A stretch of DNA of 64,000 nucleotides, taken from assembly GCA_018818785.1 (NCBI GenBank), contig JAHIRF010000011.1, positions 1 to 64,000 on the forward strand. The letters are read 5' to 3'. Numbering within the stretch: the first letter of the stretch is position 1; each line of letters opens with the position of its first letter. Under the pieces are notes generated by a model. It was not told the DNA's origin and did no database searches. It saw nothing but the letters and a program-made list of their open reading frames with translations. Origin of the DNA: Thermoplasmatota archaeon. GTDB lineage: Archaea > Thermoplasmatota > Thermoplasmata > UBA10834. Positions 23,293 through 32,930 of the stretch are shown one piece after another. The position numbers were made by a program, and so were the translations under genes.

Positions 23293-24243
23293 TCATCTCT
23301 TCCTGAGTTTGGGGTTCAGGACTTCGTCCATCGCATACCCGATGAAGGTGAATCCTAGCACCACCGTCACTATGCAGAGACCGGGCATGATGATGTACGC
23401 GTACGGTCCCGTAGTTGCGGCGCTCCAGGTATATGCCTCATCGAGCAGTCTACCCCAGGTCTCAACATCCTGAGGTCCCATCTTCAGGAAACTCAGGGTG
23501 CTCTCGGAGAGGATCGATATCGCAATAGTCAGGATGGCGTTTGCGAATATGAGTGGAACGACATTCGGGAAGATGTGCTTCTTGATTATGTGCATATCTC
23601 CTGATCCAATCGCCCTCGCCCTCTCGATGAACTGTCTGGTCTTGATGGACAGCACCTGAGATCTAACGATCCTTGCCGTCGTAGACCATCCTGTGACTCC
23701 TATGACTATGATGACCGTCACAAGACTCCTGGCATCAAGCACGGATGATATGACCAGCATCAGCACCAGCCATGGGATGGACAGGAATACATCGTTGACC
23801 CTCATGATCACCTCGTCCTTCCAGCCGCCCCAATATCCTGATAACAGTCCGACACCCGTTCCTATGCCCATCGAGATGGCCATGGCCGCTAGACCTACGG
23901 TCAGGGAAGCCTTAGTCCCGTGAAGGGTTCTTGTGAGGATGTCCCTCCCCCTCTGATCCGTACCGAACGGATGCTCCCACGAACTCTCCTCGAAAGTGTA
24001 GTCTGTGGAGGCGTACCGATCATATGGCACGAATAGATCCGCATAAACGACAACCGCAAGGAAGAAGACGATTATTCCCAATCCAATCTTCCCCATCCAT
24101 GTCGCCAGGAACAGGTCCGTGGTTCTGCCGAAGTTCCTGGCCTGGAGGCCGACCTTGTCTGATAGGTGCGGATTGAATTTGAAGAGGCCTCTTCCCCATC
24201 TCTCGAATCTAGCCTCGAATCTGGATTTCTTCTTGTTCGCCAT
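23293..24243 (-). CDS. dppC: Peptide ABC transporter permease DppC
   Basis: About 316 residues of the DppC/OppC type: cytoplasmic N-terminus, first membrane helix (IGLGIIVFFLAVVVYADLFVP), the GTDQRGRDILTR motif of this family, and the EAA loop (ERARAIGSGDMHIIKKHIFPN) that docks the ATPase. The start at ATG 24243 sits behind GGGGTGATC; a GTG at 24252 is the longer alternative. It follows dppB by 11 bases. No ATP-binding subunit gene follows, so the ATPases must be encoded elsewhere. Confidence 0.92.
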   Translation of the reverse strand: MANKKKSRFEARFERWGRGLFKFNPHLSDKVGLQARNFGRTTDLFLATWMGKIGLGIIVFFLAVVVYADLFVPYDRYASTDYTFEESSWEHPFGTDQRGRDILTRTLHGTKASLTVGLAAMAISMGIGTGVGLLSGYWGGWKDEVIMRVNDVFLSIPWLVLMLVISSVLDARSLVTVIIVIGVTGWSTTARIVRSQVLSIKTRQFIERARAIGSGDMHIIKKHIFPNVVPLIFANAILTIAISILSESTLSFLKMGPQDVETWGRLLDEAYTWSAATTGPYAYIIMPGLCIVTVVLGFTFIGYAMDEVLNPKLRKR

Positions 24244-24254
24244 CGTGATCACCC

Positions 24255-25241
24255 CTACGTTATGCTCACCCGTGGATCGAGTTTCAAGATGACTATGTCT
24301 GCAATCAGATTCGCGATGACCACAGCGACTCCTCCTATGAAGAATATGAACTGCAGCATCGGGAAGTCATACTTCCAGATCGCTTCAACGGTCGTGAGTC
24401 CCAAGCCCTTGTAGCTGAACACAACCTCCACCTGGAACGCGCCACCCAATATGAACGCCGTGTCCATCGCGATCGTCGTCACGACCGGAAGCCTGGCATT
24501 TGGTGTCGCATGCCTCTTCATCACCTGCTTCTCCGATAATCCCTTGGCATAAGCAGTGACGATGTATTCCTCTGTCAGGACATCAACAAGTGAGTTACGT
24601 TGAATCAGGATAATGCCTGCTAAAGACCCGACTACCAGCGTGGTCACTGGCAGTATCATGTGTTTCAATATGTCGACGACCTTGTCAAATGTGAGCGGGA
24701 ACGGGGTCGTTCCTGATTCCATGTAACCTGAACCCGGTAACAAATGGAGAGTGCTCACGAATATGACCATCAAGACGATGCCGAACCAGAATATCGGCAT
24801 GCCGTAGAAGAACAGACCGAAACCTGTGATTGCCACATCCGTCGTCTTTCCTCGTCTGAATGCGGCAATCTTACCGAGAATGATTCCAGCCACGAATGTA
24901 ATCGTTGATGCTACTCCCAGTAGCAATACTGTCCAACATATGGCATTTCCAAGGACTTCAATGACTGGTCGTTCCCAAGTATACGATATTCCCCAGTCTC
25001 CCTGAAATGTCGAAACGAAGTATTTGACTAGCTGAACATCTAGAGTATCATTCAATCCCATCGTCTCGACATTTCTCCAATATATCGCATCCATATTGAC
25101 TCCCGGTTGTCGCGGAGTCATCAGGAGTGCCGGATCTCCTGGCATTACCCTGAACAGCAGGAAGTTGACGAGCATAATCAGGATTATCGTTATGAGTGCG
25201 TTGAATACGCGTTTGGTCAGTATCTTTCTGAAAGAGGCCAA
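24255..25241 (-). CDS. dppB: Peptide ABC transporter permease DppB
   Basis: A 328-residue DppB/OppB permease with six predicted membrane helices, the early LLFRVMPGDPALLMTPRQPG segment and the EAA-type loop YIVTAYAKGLSEKQVMKRHATPNA. With DppC it forms the channel for di- or oligopeptides across the cytoplasmic membrane. It starts with TTG 25241. The gene lies 145 bases downstream of the peptide-binding protein gene on the same strand, so the three form one uptake locus. Confidence 0.92.
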   Translation of the reverse strand: MASFRKILTKRVFNALITIILIMLVNFLLFRVMPGDPALLMTPRQPGVNMDAIYWRNVETMGLNDTLDVQLVKYFVSTFQGDWGISYTWERPVIEVLGNAICWTVLLLGVASTITFVAGIILGKIAAFRRGKTTDVAITGFGLFFYGMPIFWFGIVLMVIFVSTLHLLPGSGYMESGTTPFPLTFDKVVDILKHMILPVTTLVVGSLAGIILIQRNSLVDVLTEEYIVTAYAKGLSEKQVMKRHATPNARLPVVTTIAMDTAFILGGAFQVEVVFSYKGLGLTTVEAIWKYDFPMLQFIFFIGGVAVVIANLIADIVILKLDPRVSIT

Positions 25242-25386
25242 ATATCACACCGTCCTTGGTAGTCATTTCATCTCTTCGGCCATGTTGCACGTTATGATTC
25301 ACTTTATTGTGCGTTTTCTGTGACTCCACCCTCTCTAAATGAAATGGTGGAAAGGGTTTTTTTCTGGTTTCTACTCCGTGACGAAC

Positions 25387-28300
25387 CTACGCTTGGGGTG
25401 GTGGTGGTTCTTCCGGCGGCGCCATGCCTTCCATTCCGCTGCCGCCTTCCATGACCATTCCTTCACCGCCCTTCTTCTTGCGCTTCATCAGCATCACAGC
25501 GGCCAAGATGGCCACGACCACAGCAATTCCGATTCCTGCGATCAGCAGCAAGCTGGTGCTCTTCTTCGCAACAGTGATGGTCTCGATGTCGCCATACAAT
25601 GTCTTGTTGTAATGGTCCTGGCCATCATCGGCTGTCACGTTGACTTTGAACACGCCGGCCGTATCAAAAGTGTGGTTGAAGTACACCAACACTCTCACCT
25701 GCGGATCGAGGTCGACATCCTCCTTGATGTCTGTCGTGCCGTCACCGAATTCTATTTTCACGGTGGAAGAATCTCCCTCAAAGTCACCGACGCTCACGGT
25801 GAACATGACGGTCTCTCCCGCGGTGATCTCATTCTTGTCCGCGTTCATCGTGGCAGTCGCTCTCTTGTTCGCTTCAACCACAGTCGCAGTCCGCTCTGCG
25901 CTGACATTGTGCCCCATTCCATCGTCCGCAGATATGGTCAGTTGGAACGAGCCTGTAGCGGTATATGTGTGGTTTGCTGCCCATGGTCGGTCCGCGGCAC
26001 CCATGGTCATAGGGGTGCCATCGCCCCAGTTGTACCATACCGTGATAGTGTCTCCATCCGCATCCGTGATGTCGACTGGTTGGTATTGCTGCGGCACGTT
26101 ATACACCGCGGTGAATGATGACTGCACCTCGAGGATCGGAGCGGCGTTCTCAATGACCACTACCGTGAACTCTGCAGACTCGTTGAACTCACCGTCGTAT
26201 GCATAGACTGTAACCATGTAGGTCCCAGGCTCGGCATAGGTGTGTTCAAACTCCGCATACTGTGCCTCATAGGTGCCGCCAGCTGTCGTCGCAGAGAGGT
26301 TGTTGCTCTCGTCTCCGAAGTCGATGGTCAGTACCAACACATCACCATTCGCATCCGATGCACTTGCGTTCAAGGTCGTAACGACATCGATGTTCACCGG
26401 ATATGGTGTCACATCGAGTTCGAACGAACCTGGGGCTACATTGATGCCCTCTGCAATCACTGCAATGCGTGTGTTGGACACATTGTGCCCTTTCCCATCA
26501 TCGACATAGACGGTGACAGTGTAATTCGCCTCGGTGTCCCATGTGTGCGATACCGTTGATGTCACGATCGCCCCAACCGTGCTCGGTGTGTTGACCGTGA
26601 CACTGTAGGTTCCGTCGTCCCAGTCCCAGGTGAAAGTCAGTATATCTGGGTCAACATCGGACGAACTTGCCTTGCACGTCAACGGCTGACCAGGTACTCC
26701 GTTCATCGCCTGAATGGCTGGAACCGTCGGCGGCTGGTTGACGACGATGTTGTATGCCCTAGTAGTCGAGACATTTGAGTCGCCGCCTTCTATCCCGCCA
26801 TAATCAAAGACCGAGATCTCCACACTGTATGCATCCGGAGTGGTCCATGCGTGAGTCACTGTGCTCGTGACCTGTTGTCCCACGGGTGTTGGCGCAGTCA
26901 CATTGTATGTGCCGTCGTCCCAGTCCCAGGTTATCTTCGCGCCATCCTGCCAGGATTCCAAATCAGTCGCCACAATGGTCCAGGTCGTCACTGCGTAGAC
27001 ATATGCCTGGCTCGTCGGGTTGCTGGCAAGGCTTATGATATTCGGCGCTTGGTTGACCTCTCCCTGGACTTCGACAACGGCTGTCCTAACTATGGGGTCT
27101 CTGAGTCCGGTCGTCGGATCAACATATTCGTCTGTGATTGATACATTGAGGTCATAGACACCTTCGATAGCATAGCCATGGCCCGCAGTAACCTCCGTTG
27201 GTGTGGTTGCACCGCTGACTGTATAGGAATTCGATTCACCATCGCCCCATTCGAATTCGACAATGATGTCGTCGCCTTCAGAATCGGAAACCTCGATGGT
27301 CACGAAGGGCGTTTCATCGGCTACGTATGTAACATACGACTCCTCTGGAACCGTGTTGAAGACTGGTGCTCTGTTCGTCACTTGCTTCACATTGAACCAT
27401 ATCCATAGTAGGTCGGATGCGACATTGAGGCCGGAATGCTCAGAAACTTCTCCCCAGTTGTCGAAATTCGCGTCAGTGTATCCATACAATCCGAGGTCGT
27501 AGTACGGTGGGTTCTCACAATACGAGTCATAGACCCACTGCTGCAGCTTGTCAAGGATCACTTTTCTCGCTCCAATGTCCAGAGTGTTCATCGCCAGGCT
27601 CATGTTCTGGTCGAAGGCTGAATAGGCTCCATCCAGTCCCCATTCCTCTGGAGCGTCCGTATAGTTGTCGTTACCATACCACCATGGTCCCATCGGCATC
27701 TGGCAGTTGTCGCCACCGGTCTCAATCTCAGAGGTGAGCCAGCAGCTGAGAGCGCCGCCCATCGGCTCAGGGCCCCAGCCCCAGTGCCAGACCCATATGT
27801 CATAGTCCGCCTTGTACCAGGCGACGTTGATCATGGTTATCTCTGATTCTGTGGTGTATACCAGACCTATGCCGGCTTCAGCTGCCCAGCCCTGCCATGC
27901 CTCCCCAATGGTCGCGTAGGTCGGGTCGGTGTCAGGTGCCTGGCATCGTATGCCTGTGAGCTCAGTGCCGGCAGGCACTCCGTAACCGTTGCCTGCTGCT
28001 GCCTCCCAGTAGCCATCACCGTCTGAATCGACATTCCATCCATGGCTGTTGAGCCATGCCTCGGCCGCCACGGGGTCGTAAGGCAACTGGTTCTGGATAT
28101 CTGCCTGCCAGAACCCTGGCTGCACAACAGATGATCCTATCTTGCCATATCCTTCAAGGGTCACGTTGACGATGTAATCCTTGTTCAGCGTCATCATAAT
28201 CGCTTTTCTGACATTCGGATCGTTCAACGCTGCATGATGGGAGCCATATGGCTTTTTCACGAAGCTAGCTGGAATCGCGTTGATTGCGATATCGCAGATG

Positions 28301-29214
28301 CCGGGTTCCTGGACCGCGGCCTTATAGACGTTAACACTCGCCCCTGCACCCAGGGCTTCCAAGAACGATCTCATGTCTCCGGTGAGGACAGCGAAGTCCT
28401 GCACACCAGAGTTTATGTCCTGGGTCAATCCCTGTGTCGAGGTATAGACGGTGTAGAGTATACCATCGATCTTGACGGTCCTCTCTGCACCATAGTCTGA
28501 AGTGCCATGGTAGTTTGGCGCGGTCATGTACTTGTACCACGAACCCTTTAGATATGATTCGAAGACGAATGGTCCGCTACCGACCAATTCTCCAGGGTTC
28601 ATCGAAGCCAATGCGTTCGGGTAGGTTTCCCAAAGGTACTTCGGCACGATAGGCATGGATGCGATATCATCGATCAAGGTCGCCTTCGCGTAAGGCGTAT
28701 CCATGCTGAAAGCGTAGTTATTGACCTTGGTTATGTTGCTTACTTCTTCCAGATACCAATCGAAAGTCGCTCCAGTGTTGTCCTTCATTGTCTGGAATGA
28801 GAATACCACATCGTCTGCAGTAAGTGGATGGGAAGTATCATCGATGTTAGCCGCGTTCCTGAAGTATGCGGTATCCGTGATGTTGATGGTGGTCGTCATC
28901 ACACCAGTCGTCGGATTGACGCGCTGGTAGTATCCGGTCGCCAAATCATATACAGGTCCGTTCCAGTTCTGGTCGTAAGTGAAAAGCGCACTGTACACCA
29001 GATAGCAGGCGACATAGTCTTCTACCATCTCGATGGCGAGCGGATTCCAATTGACGATTTCGCTCAACCATCCTACACCAACATATCCTTCATCTGCCGC
29101 GCTTACTGTTCCGGTCGCAGGCGATCCGGTGATGAACACTGACATGGCCGATACGGTCAGTACCATCACTATCATGATCGCCAGCGCACGCATAGTTTTT
29201 AAACCAATCCTCAT
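25387..29214 (-). CDS. Peptide-binding protein (SBP family 5) fused to PKD repeats and membrane anchor
   Basis: A 1275-residue surface protein. Residues 1-40 are a signal peptide. About 40-620 form a family 5 extracellular binding domain (LTADDVVFSFQTMKD, VGSGPFVFESYLKGSWYKYM, DPNVRKAIMMTLNKDYIV). About 630-1190 hold six PKD-like domains with the DWDDGTY / WGDGTP type motif. A membrane helix at about 1215-1240 (LLLIAGIGIAVVVAILAAVMLM) is followed by a basic then Gly/Pro-rich tail. The protein is thus anchored at its C-terminus, with PKD domains as a stalk lifting the binding domain, perhaps through the S-layer (inference). It sits upstream of dppB and dppC. Ordinary family members end after the binding domain. 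Confidence 0.88.
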   Translation of the reverse strand: MRIGLKTMRALAIMIVMVLTVSAMSVFITGSPATGTVSAADEGYVGVGWLSEIVNWNPLAIEMVEDYVACYLVYSALFTYDQNWNGPVYDLATGYYQRVNPTTGVMTTTINITDTAYFRNAANIDDTSHPLTADDVVFSFQTMKDNTGATFDWYLEEVSNITKVNNYAFSMDTPYAKATLIDDIASMPIVPKYLWETYPNALASMNPGELVGSGPFVFESYLKGSWYKYMTAPNYHGTSDYGAERTVKIDGILYTVYTSTQGLTQDINSGVQDFAVLTGDMRSFLEALGAGASVNVYKAAVQEPGICDIAINAIPASFVKKPYGSHHAALNDPNVRKAIMMTLNKDYIVNVTLEGYGKIGSSVVQPGFWQADIQNQLPYDPVAAEAWLNSHGWNVDSDGDGYWEAAAGNGYGVPAGTELTGIRCQAPDTDPTYATIGEAWQGWAAEAGIGLVYTTESEITMINVAWYKADYDIWVWHWGWGPEPMGGALSCWLTSEIETGGDNCQMPMGPWWYGNDNYTDAPEEWGLDGAYSAFDQNMSLAMNTLDIGARKVILDKLQQWVYDSYCENPPYYDLGLYGYTDANFDNWGEVSEHSGLNVASDLLWIWFNVKQVTNRAPVFNTVPEESYVTYVADETPFVTIEVSDSEGDDIIVEFEWGDGESNSYTVSGATTPTEVTAGHGYAIEGVYDLNVSITDEYVDPTTGLRDPIVRTAVVEVQGEVNQAPNIISLASNPTSQAYVYAVTTWTIVATDLESWQDGAKITWDWDDGTYNVTAPTPVGQQVTSTVTHAWTTPDAYSVEISVFDYGGIEGGDSNVSTTRAYNIVVNQPPTVPAIQAMNGVPGQPLTCKASSSDVDPDILTFTWDWDDGTYSVTVNTPSTVGAIVTSTVSHTWDTEANYTVTVYVDDGKGHNVSNTRIAVIAEGINVAPGSFELDVTPYPVNIDVVTTLNASASDANGDVLVLTIDFGDESNNLSATTAGGTYEAQYAEFEHTYAEPGTYMVTVYAYDGEFNESAEFTVVVIENAAPILEVQSSFTAVYNVPQQYQPVDITDADGDTITVWYNWGDGTPMTMGAADRPWAANHTYTATGSFQLTISADDGMGHNVSAERTATVVEANKRATATMNADKNEITAGETVMFTVSVGDFEGDSSTVKIEFGDGTTDIKEDVDLDPQVRVLVYFNHTFDTAGVFKVNVTADDGQDHYNKTLYGDIETITVAKKSTSLLLIAGIGIAVVVAILAAVMLMKRKKKGGEGMVMEGGSGMEGMAPPEEPPPPQA

Positions 29215-29534
29215 ACAAACAGTCCCCTTGCTGTCCTACAGTTCCCCAATACGCTTGACAAGGCCAAATGCCAATATCTGGCCCCCTATATCGCGGGGAT
29301 TAGACTTGATGCTATATAAATGATTTGCGCACGGGCGCGGCGTGACCGAATTTTATCTGAATAGCATTGTCCACATAGGGTCATCACGATGTTTACTATG
29401 ATTCCCAGAGATGCTTCTAGAGTTCGATGCTGGACGGCGTCTGATGATATGAGTCTACGTCGGAGAGACCTCTGCGTGTTCGAATAAAATACAATCCCTA
29501 CGAAATTCGGACGAGTCGCCGGATATCTCACGAT
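29215..29534. other. Intergenic region upstream of the peptide-binding gene
   Basis: About 320 bases with the promoter of the minus-strand binding-protein gene near its left end. The right part, beyond the stop of the M20 peptidase gene, shows no gene or clear repeat. Confidence 0.4.
29313..29321 (-). promoter_or_regulatory. TATA box of the peptide-uptake locus
   Basis: Minus strand ATTTATATA; transcription would start near 29290, giving a leader of about 75 bases before ATG 29214. Confidence 0.55.
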
Positions 29535-30944
29535 CTATACATGCTTCGACGAAACCTCGCAATATTTCCAAAACACCGTGATAACGCTCTTCTCGAAATC
29601 CTTCATCCCCTTCACGACCGCGAACTCGTTCGGTGCGTGAGCCCGTCCACCGTGTCCGAGCCCCGCACAGGTCCATGGAACCCCCAGGACTTGATCGAAG
29701 AGGTAGTATGGTGCCGATCCGGCATGCATCGGCCAAACCTCCGGCTCCTTTCCATGATATCTCATCGCCTCGACGCACGCTTTGGATACATCGGCTGTCG
29801 GTGATACTTTCGACCAGGGGTAATCCTCATAGTTCCTCATCTTCACGTCCGTGAAACCCCTCCTCTTCAGATGTTCCATGACCTTCGCCCTGGTCTTCTC
29901 GATGGTCATGTCCGGGACTGTCCTGATGTCGATCTTCGCCTTCGCCCTCGGCGGCAACACCGTCTTCGTGCCATCCTCGGTGAACCCTGCGAGTAGCCCA
30001 TCTATGTTGACCGAGGGCTCGAACAGATACTTCTTGAGCATCTCCTCCTTGCCCCCATCGGCCTTGAACTTGCTCGCCCCAAGATCCTTCCTGTACGCAT
30101 CCGGGTCGAACTTCTTCGCGAGTTCCTTGACCAGTTCCAGGTCCTCTGGGCTGGGAGGGCGCACATCATCCCACAATCCGTCGATCGCAGGTTGCTGATT
30201 CTCGTCGACCATGGTCGATATAGCATGCACGAGCCTCCACACGGGGCTGTGTATCCACACGGCCTCGCTACTATGGACCTCGCCTTCCATGGGACCCCCC
30301 GTCTGTTCCGTCCCCTCGGCCACAAGGTCGAAATAGACGCAACCTTTCATTCCGAAGGATATCACGGGGACCCCGTCGGCGTTCTCGCCATAATCGAAGG
30401 TGAAGGCTGCATCGGCCTTCGACAGCTTCTCCCTGTTCTTATTCACATAACCAGGCAGGCTGAGCCCGCCTAATTCTTCCTCGCCTTCTATTAGGAAATG
30501 AACGTTCATGGGCATCTCATCATTGTCCACCATCGTTCGGATGGCCAGGAGTGATCCCGCGAGCGCGCCCTTCGAATTGGCGACTCCCCGGTTCACCAGG
30601 ACCTCCCCGTAGGGTTCCTTCCCGACTATGGTCGCCCCGAACGGCGGATGGTCCCATTCTTCGATGTCCCCCACTGGCATGACATCGTACATGCCGTACA
30701 TCAGAGCGGTCTTCTCTGCCCCGATATCGAGGTGTCCCGTGACCAGCGGATGGCTGTTCTTCCCACCTCTGAAGAGTCTCGGCTCGGCCCCTAGTTTCGA
30801 GATCATCTCCCCCACAGCGTGGGCGCTCTCCTCGATCCCCTCACCTGTCATCGAGACGCTTGGGATTCGCAGCAATTTCCGCGTCTCGTTCAGATGCTGG
30901 TCCCAGGACTGGTCTATCTTGCTGTGAAGCTTCTTCAGAGTCAT
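29535..30944 (-). CDS. M20-family metallopeptidase (dipeptidase type)
   Basis: A 469-residue zinc peptidase of the M20 family. Metal-binding elements are GHLDIGA-type and YGMYDVMPVGDIEEWDHPPF (first Asp), IEGEEELGG (catalytic and metal Glu pair) and a late His (HAGSAPYYLFDQ). A lid/dimerisation domain occupies the middle. Cytoplasmic M20 peptidases cleave di- and short peptides; its position next to a peptide importer supports that, but deacetylase-like activity cannot be excluded. ATG 30944 follows GAGGAG. Confidence 0.88.
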   Translation of the reverse strand: MTLKKLHSKIDQSWDQHLNETRKLLRIPSVSMTGEGIEESAHAVGEMISKLGAEPRLFRGGKNSHPLVTGHLDIGAEKTALMYGMYDVMPVGDIEEWDHPPFGATIVGKEPYGEVLVNRGVANSKGALAGSLLAIRTMVDNDEMPMNVHFLIEGEEELGGLSLPGYVNKNREKLSKADAAFTFDYGENADGVPVISFGMKGCVYFDLVAEGTEQTGGPMEGEVHSSEAVWIHSPVWRLVHAISTMVDENQQPAIDGLWDDVRPPSPEDLELVKELAKKFDPDAYRKDLGASKFKADGGKEEMLKKYLFEPSVNIDGLLAGFTEDGTKTVLPPRAKAKIDIRTVPDMTIEKTRAKVMEHLKRRGFTDVKMRNYEDYPWSKVSPTADVSKACVEAMRYHGKEPEVWPMHAGSAPYYLFDQVLGVPWTCAGLGHGGRAHAPNEFAVVKGMKDFEKSVITVFWKYCEVSSKHV

Positions 30945-30987
30945 CGACCCAACTCCTCAGGACGGAGTATCGGCTATGATGTCCGTT

Positions 30988-31128
30988 TCAGTTGCCCAGG
31001 AACCTCGGCTTGGAGGCCCTCTCGTTCTTGACTATCTGCTGGATGGGCCCGTTGTGACACTTCACAGCACTCTCCTCGTCAGAATAAACCTTGCCGCATG
31101 TGAAGCACTTGTACATCGTCTGGGTCAT
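30988..31128 (-). CDS. Small zinc-finger-like protein
   Basis: About 46 residues: MTQTMYKCFTCGKVYSDEES followed by AVKCHNG, giving a CxxC plus C-H set that could bind one zinc ion. The ORF track begins 18 codons earlier; ATG 31128 is preferred since GGAG lies 8 bases before it. Function unknown. It sits between the M20 gene and the Hdr cluster on the same strand. Confidence 0.6.
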   Translation of the reverse strand: MTQTMYKCFTCGKVYSDEESAVKCHNGPIQQIVKNERASKPRFLGN

Positions 31129-31210
31129 GTGGGCATCTCCTAAACTGGTCTCCGTGTCCTGCTGCTTCCGCATCAGCGACATGGATAATTAATCTTGTCA
31201 GTTGCGGTCA

Positions 31211-31480
31211 TCAGGATAGATGCTTCGCCAGGGCGTTCTTCGCCTCCGCCGTGAGTTCTGCATCCTGTTTTCCCAGGGTCTCCTGGAGGGCTGCCAATGT
31301 GACCGGGTCTTTCAAGAACACAGGGATGTAGCTCGTGGTCGTATCGATCACGAGCACGGCCACCAACTCGTTCTCTTCCAGTTTCCTTTCTTCGATCATA
31401 GCCTTGAACTCGACGAAAGGTCGGATGTCCGGAGGTACATTCTTCACCTCCGTGATGGTCACAAGGTTTGTTTTGTACAT
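31211..31480 (-). CDS. Hypothetical protein cotranscribed with hdrCB
   Basis: Not recognised. About 89 residues from ATG 31480 (MYKTNLVTITEVKNVPPDIRP), chosen for GAGGTG 7 bases upstream; ATG 31495 is an alternative and the rest of the longer ORF lies inside hdrB in another frame. The sequence is soluble, with a possible beta strand (ELVAVLVIDTTTSYIPVFLK) followed by helices. It starts about 20 bases after the hdrB stop, so it is probably the third gene of the hdrC-hdrB operon and may be an accessory factor. Confidence 0.65.
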   Translation of the reverse strand: MYKTNLVTITEVKNVPPDIRPFVEFKAMIEERKLEENELVAVLVIDTTTSYIPVFLKDPVTLAALQETLGKQDAELTAEAKNALAKHLS

Positions 31481-31500
31481 CTCCGGACACCTCATGGTTT

Positions 31501-32352
31501 CTACAGGTTTACCTTGGTCTGGTGCACTTCCAGTCCGAGCTTCTCCTTGTCCATGCCGAACGCAAGTCCCAGGAGCTGTGATAGGTGCAGCACCGGCGTG
31601 TGATACTCCTTCAGCTGCATCTGACCGACATCGTACTGCAGGTGACAGAACGGACAGCAATCGACGATGACTTCCGCTCCGGCGGCCTTCATGTTGTCCA
31701 GGTTCTCCTTCGTCATCTTGAGTGCGACATCCGGTGTCCTCGCCCTGACACCGCCGCCTGCTCCGCAGCAGGTGCCCTTGTCCTTGTACGGCACGCTCGT
31801 CATGCCCGCAGCCTCGACGATGTCGTCGAACACATGGGGTCTTTCCGCGTCGTCGATCTTCTTGATGTTGCTGGGCTTCAGGAAGTGGCAGCCATAGTGG
31901 ACGGCGGCCTTGAGGTTCTTCCCTCCCTTCGCCTTCGCCCTTACGGCCTCGACGCCGATGTCTTTGTAGATGAGTTCCACGAAGTGTCTCACGTTGACCG
32001 TGCCGTTGTACTCCATCCCCGTGGCGTCCTTCAATATCTTGTTGACCTTCTTGCGGAGCTCAGGGTCATGGTTGAGCTTGTGCGCGACCTCGAACAGGGT
32101 GTCGAAGCATCCGTTGCAGATCGTGAGTATGTCCATGCCCATCCTCTCTGCGATCGCGAGGTTCCTTGCTCCGACGCTCATCCAATACATCTGGTCGAAC
32201 GACCTCATGACACCTGGAGCGGGGCAGCAGCTGGCCCCCTTCATGTCCTCGAGTTCGACGCCCAATGATTCCAAGACCTGTCTCGTGGAGCTCTCTATCC
32301 CGGGATATCTGAGCGGCATGATGCATCCAAGGAAGAATGCGTATTTCGTCAT
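31501..32352 (-). CDS. hdrB: Heterodisulfide reductase-like subunit B
   Basis: A 283-residue HdrB-family protein with two CCG domains: CCPAPGVMRSFDQMY with GCHFLKPSN, and TCCGAGGGVRAR with CCPFCHLQYD; CNGCFDTL lies between. Such domains bind noncubane [4Fe-4S] centres that reduce disulfides. In methanogens HdrB reduces CoM-S-S-CoB; in non-methanogens the substrate is uncertain. It follows hdrC by 1 base. Neither HdrA nor hydrogenase subunits are encoded nearby. Confidence 0.9.
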   Translation of the reverse strand: MTKYAFFLGCIMPLRYPGIESSTRQVLESLGVELEDMKGASCCPAPGVMRSFDQMYWMSVGARNLAIAERMGMDILTICNGCFDTLFEVAHKLNHDPELRKKVNKILKDATGMEYNGTVNVRHFVELIYKDIGVEAVRAKAKGGKNLKAAVHYGCHFLKPSNIKKIDDAERPHVFDDIVEAAGMTSVPYKDKGTCCGAGGGVRARTPDVALKMTKENLDNMKAAGAEVIVDCCPFCHLQYDVGQMQLKEYHTPVLHLSQLLGLAFGMDKEKLGLEVHQTKVNL

Positions 32353-32353
32353 C

Positions 32354-32875
32354 TCACTTGCCTCCTGTCACTAGCTTGTCGAATCCGCACAGCGCGCTGA
32401 TCTTCTTCACTTCCTCCAGAGCCTTGGGGTCTGAGAAGACCGTCGGCGGGGTCTCGAGCAGTCCGAGCTTCTTCCTCAATGCCTTGTCCTCGTCCCTGAG
32501 GGACACGAGGTGGCCTGTCTTCGATATCAGTTCCGCGACCTTCCGGTGCGGTTCTGCCATGTATCCTTTCCTGACGGCCATGTTCCTGAGGGCCATTATG
32601 ATGTCGACGATCTCGACACCCCTCGGGCACCTCTCATAGCACGTGTAACAGGTGGTGCAGAGCCAGAGATCATCGGATGGCAGTACATCCTCCTCGAATC
32701 CCAGCTGCGCCCTCCTGACGACCTTCCTCACCCTGAAGGCGGTCTGCCTTCCGGATGGGCAGCTGCCTGTGCAGGTGCCGCATTGGAAACAGAGATTGAC
32801 CGTCTTGCCTCCCGCCTCTACTACTTTACGTGTGAATTCCGGATTTGGTTCCTTAGCTTCCGCCAAAAGACTCAC
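32354..32875 (-). CDS. hdrC: Heterodisulfide reductase-like subunit C
   Basis: A 173-residue iron-sulfur protein with two [4Fe-4S] motifs, CFQCGTCTGSCPSG and CTTCYTCYERCPRG, and the HdrC C-terminal helix region. It relays electrons to HdrB. The GTG start at 32875 lies about 25 bases after a TATA box, so the mRNA is probably leaderless. It heads the hdrC-hdrB-hypothetical operon. Confidence 0.9.
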   Translation of the reverse strand: MSLLAEAKEPNPEFTRKVVEAGGKTVNLCFQCGTCTGSCPSGRQTAFRVRKVVRRAQLGFEEDVLPSDDLWLCTTCYTCYERCPRGVEIVDIIMALRNMAVRKGYMAEPHRKVAELISKTGHLVSLRDEDKALRKKLGLLETPPTVFSDPKALEEVKKISALCGFDKLVTGGK

Positions 32876-32897
32876 CGGGCGAGGAACCGATGCCGCC

Positions 32898-32907
32898 GTA
32901 TATGAGC
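32898..32907 (-). promoter_or_regulatory. TATA box of the hdrCB operon
   Basis: Minus strand CTCATATACG; its spacing to GTG 32875 fits a leaderless transcript. Confidence 0.45.
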
Positions 32908-32930
32908 GTTTTGCTGAAATGGGTCATGCA

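Noticed and set aside
31173-31490. 105-codon minus-strand frame in the Hdr operon
   Set aside because: Alternative frame of the 89-residue protein, with His/Arg/Gly-rich shadow composition and a poorer start.
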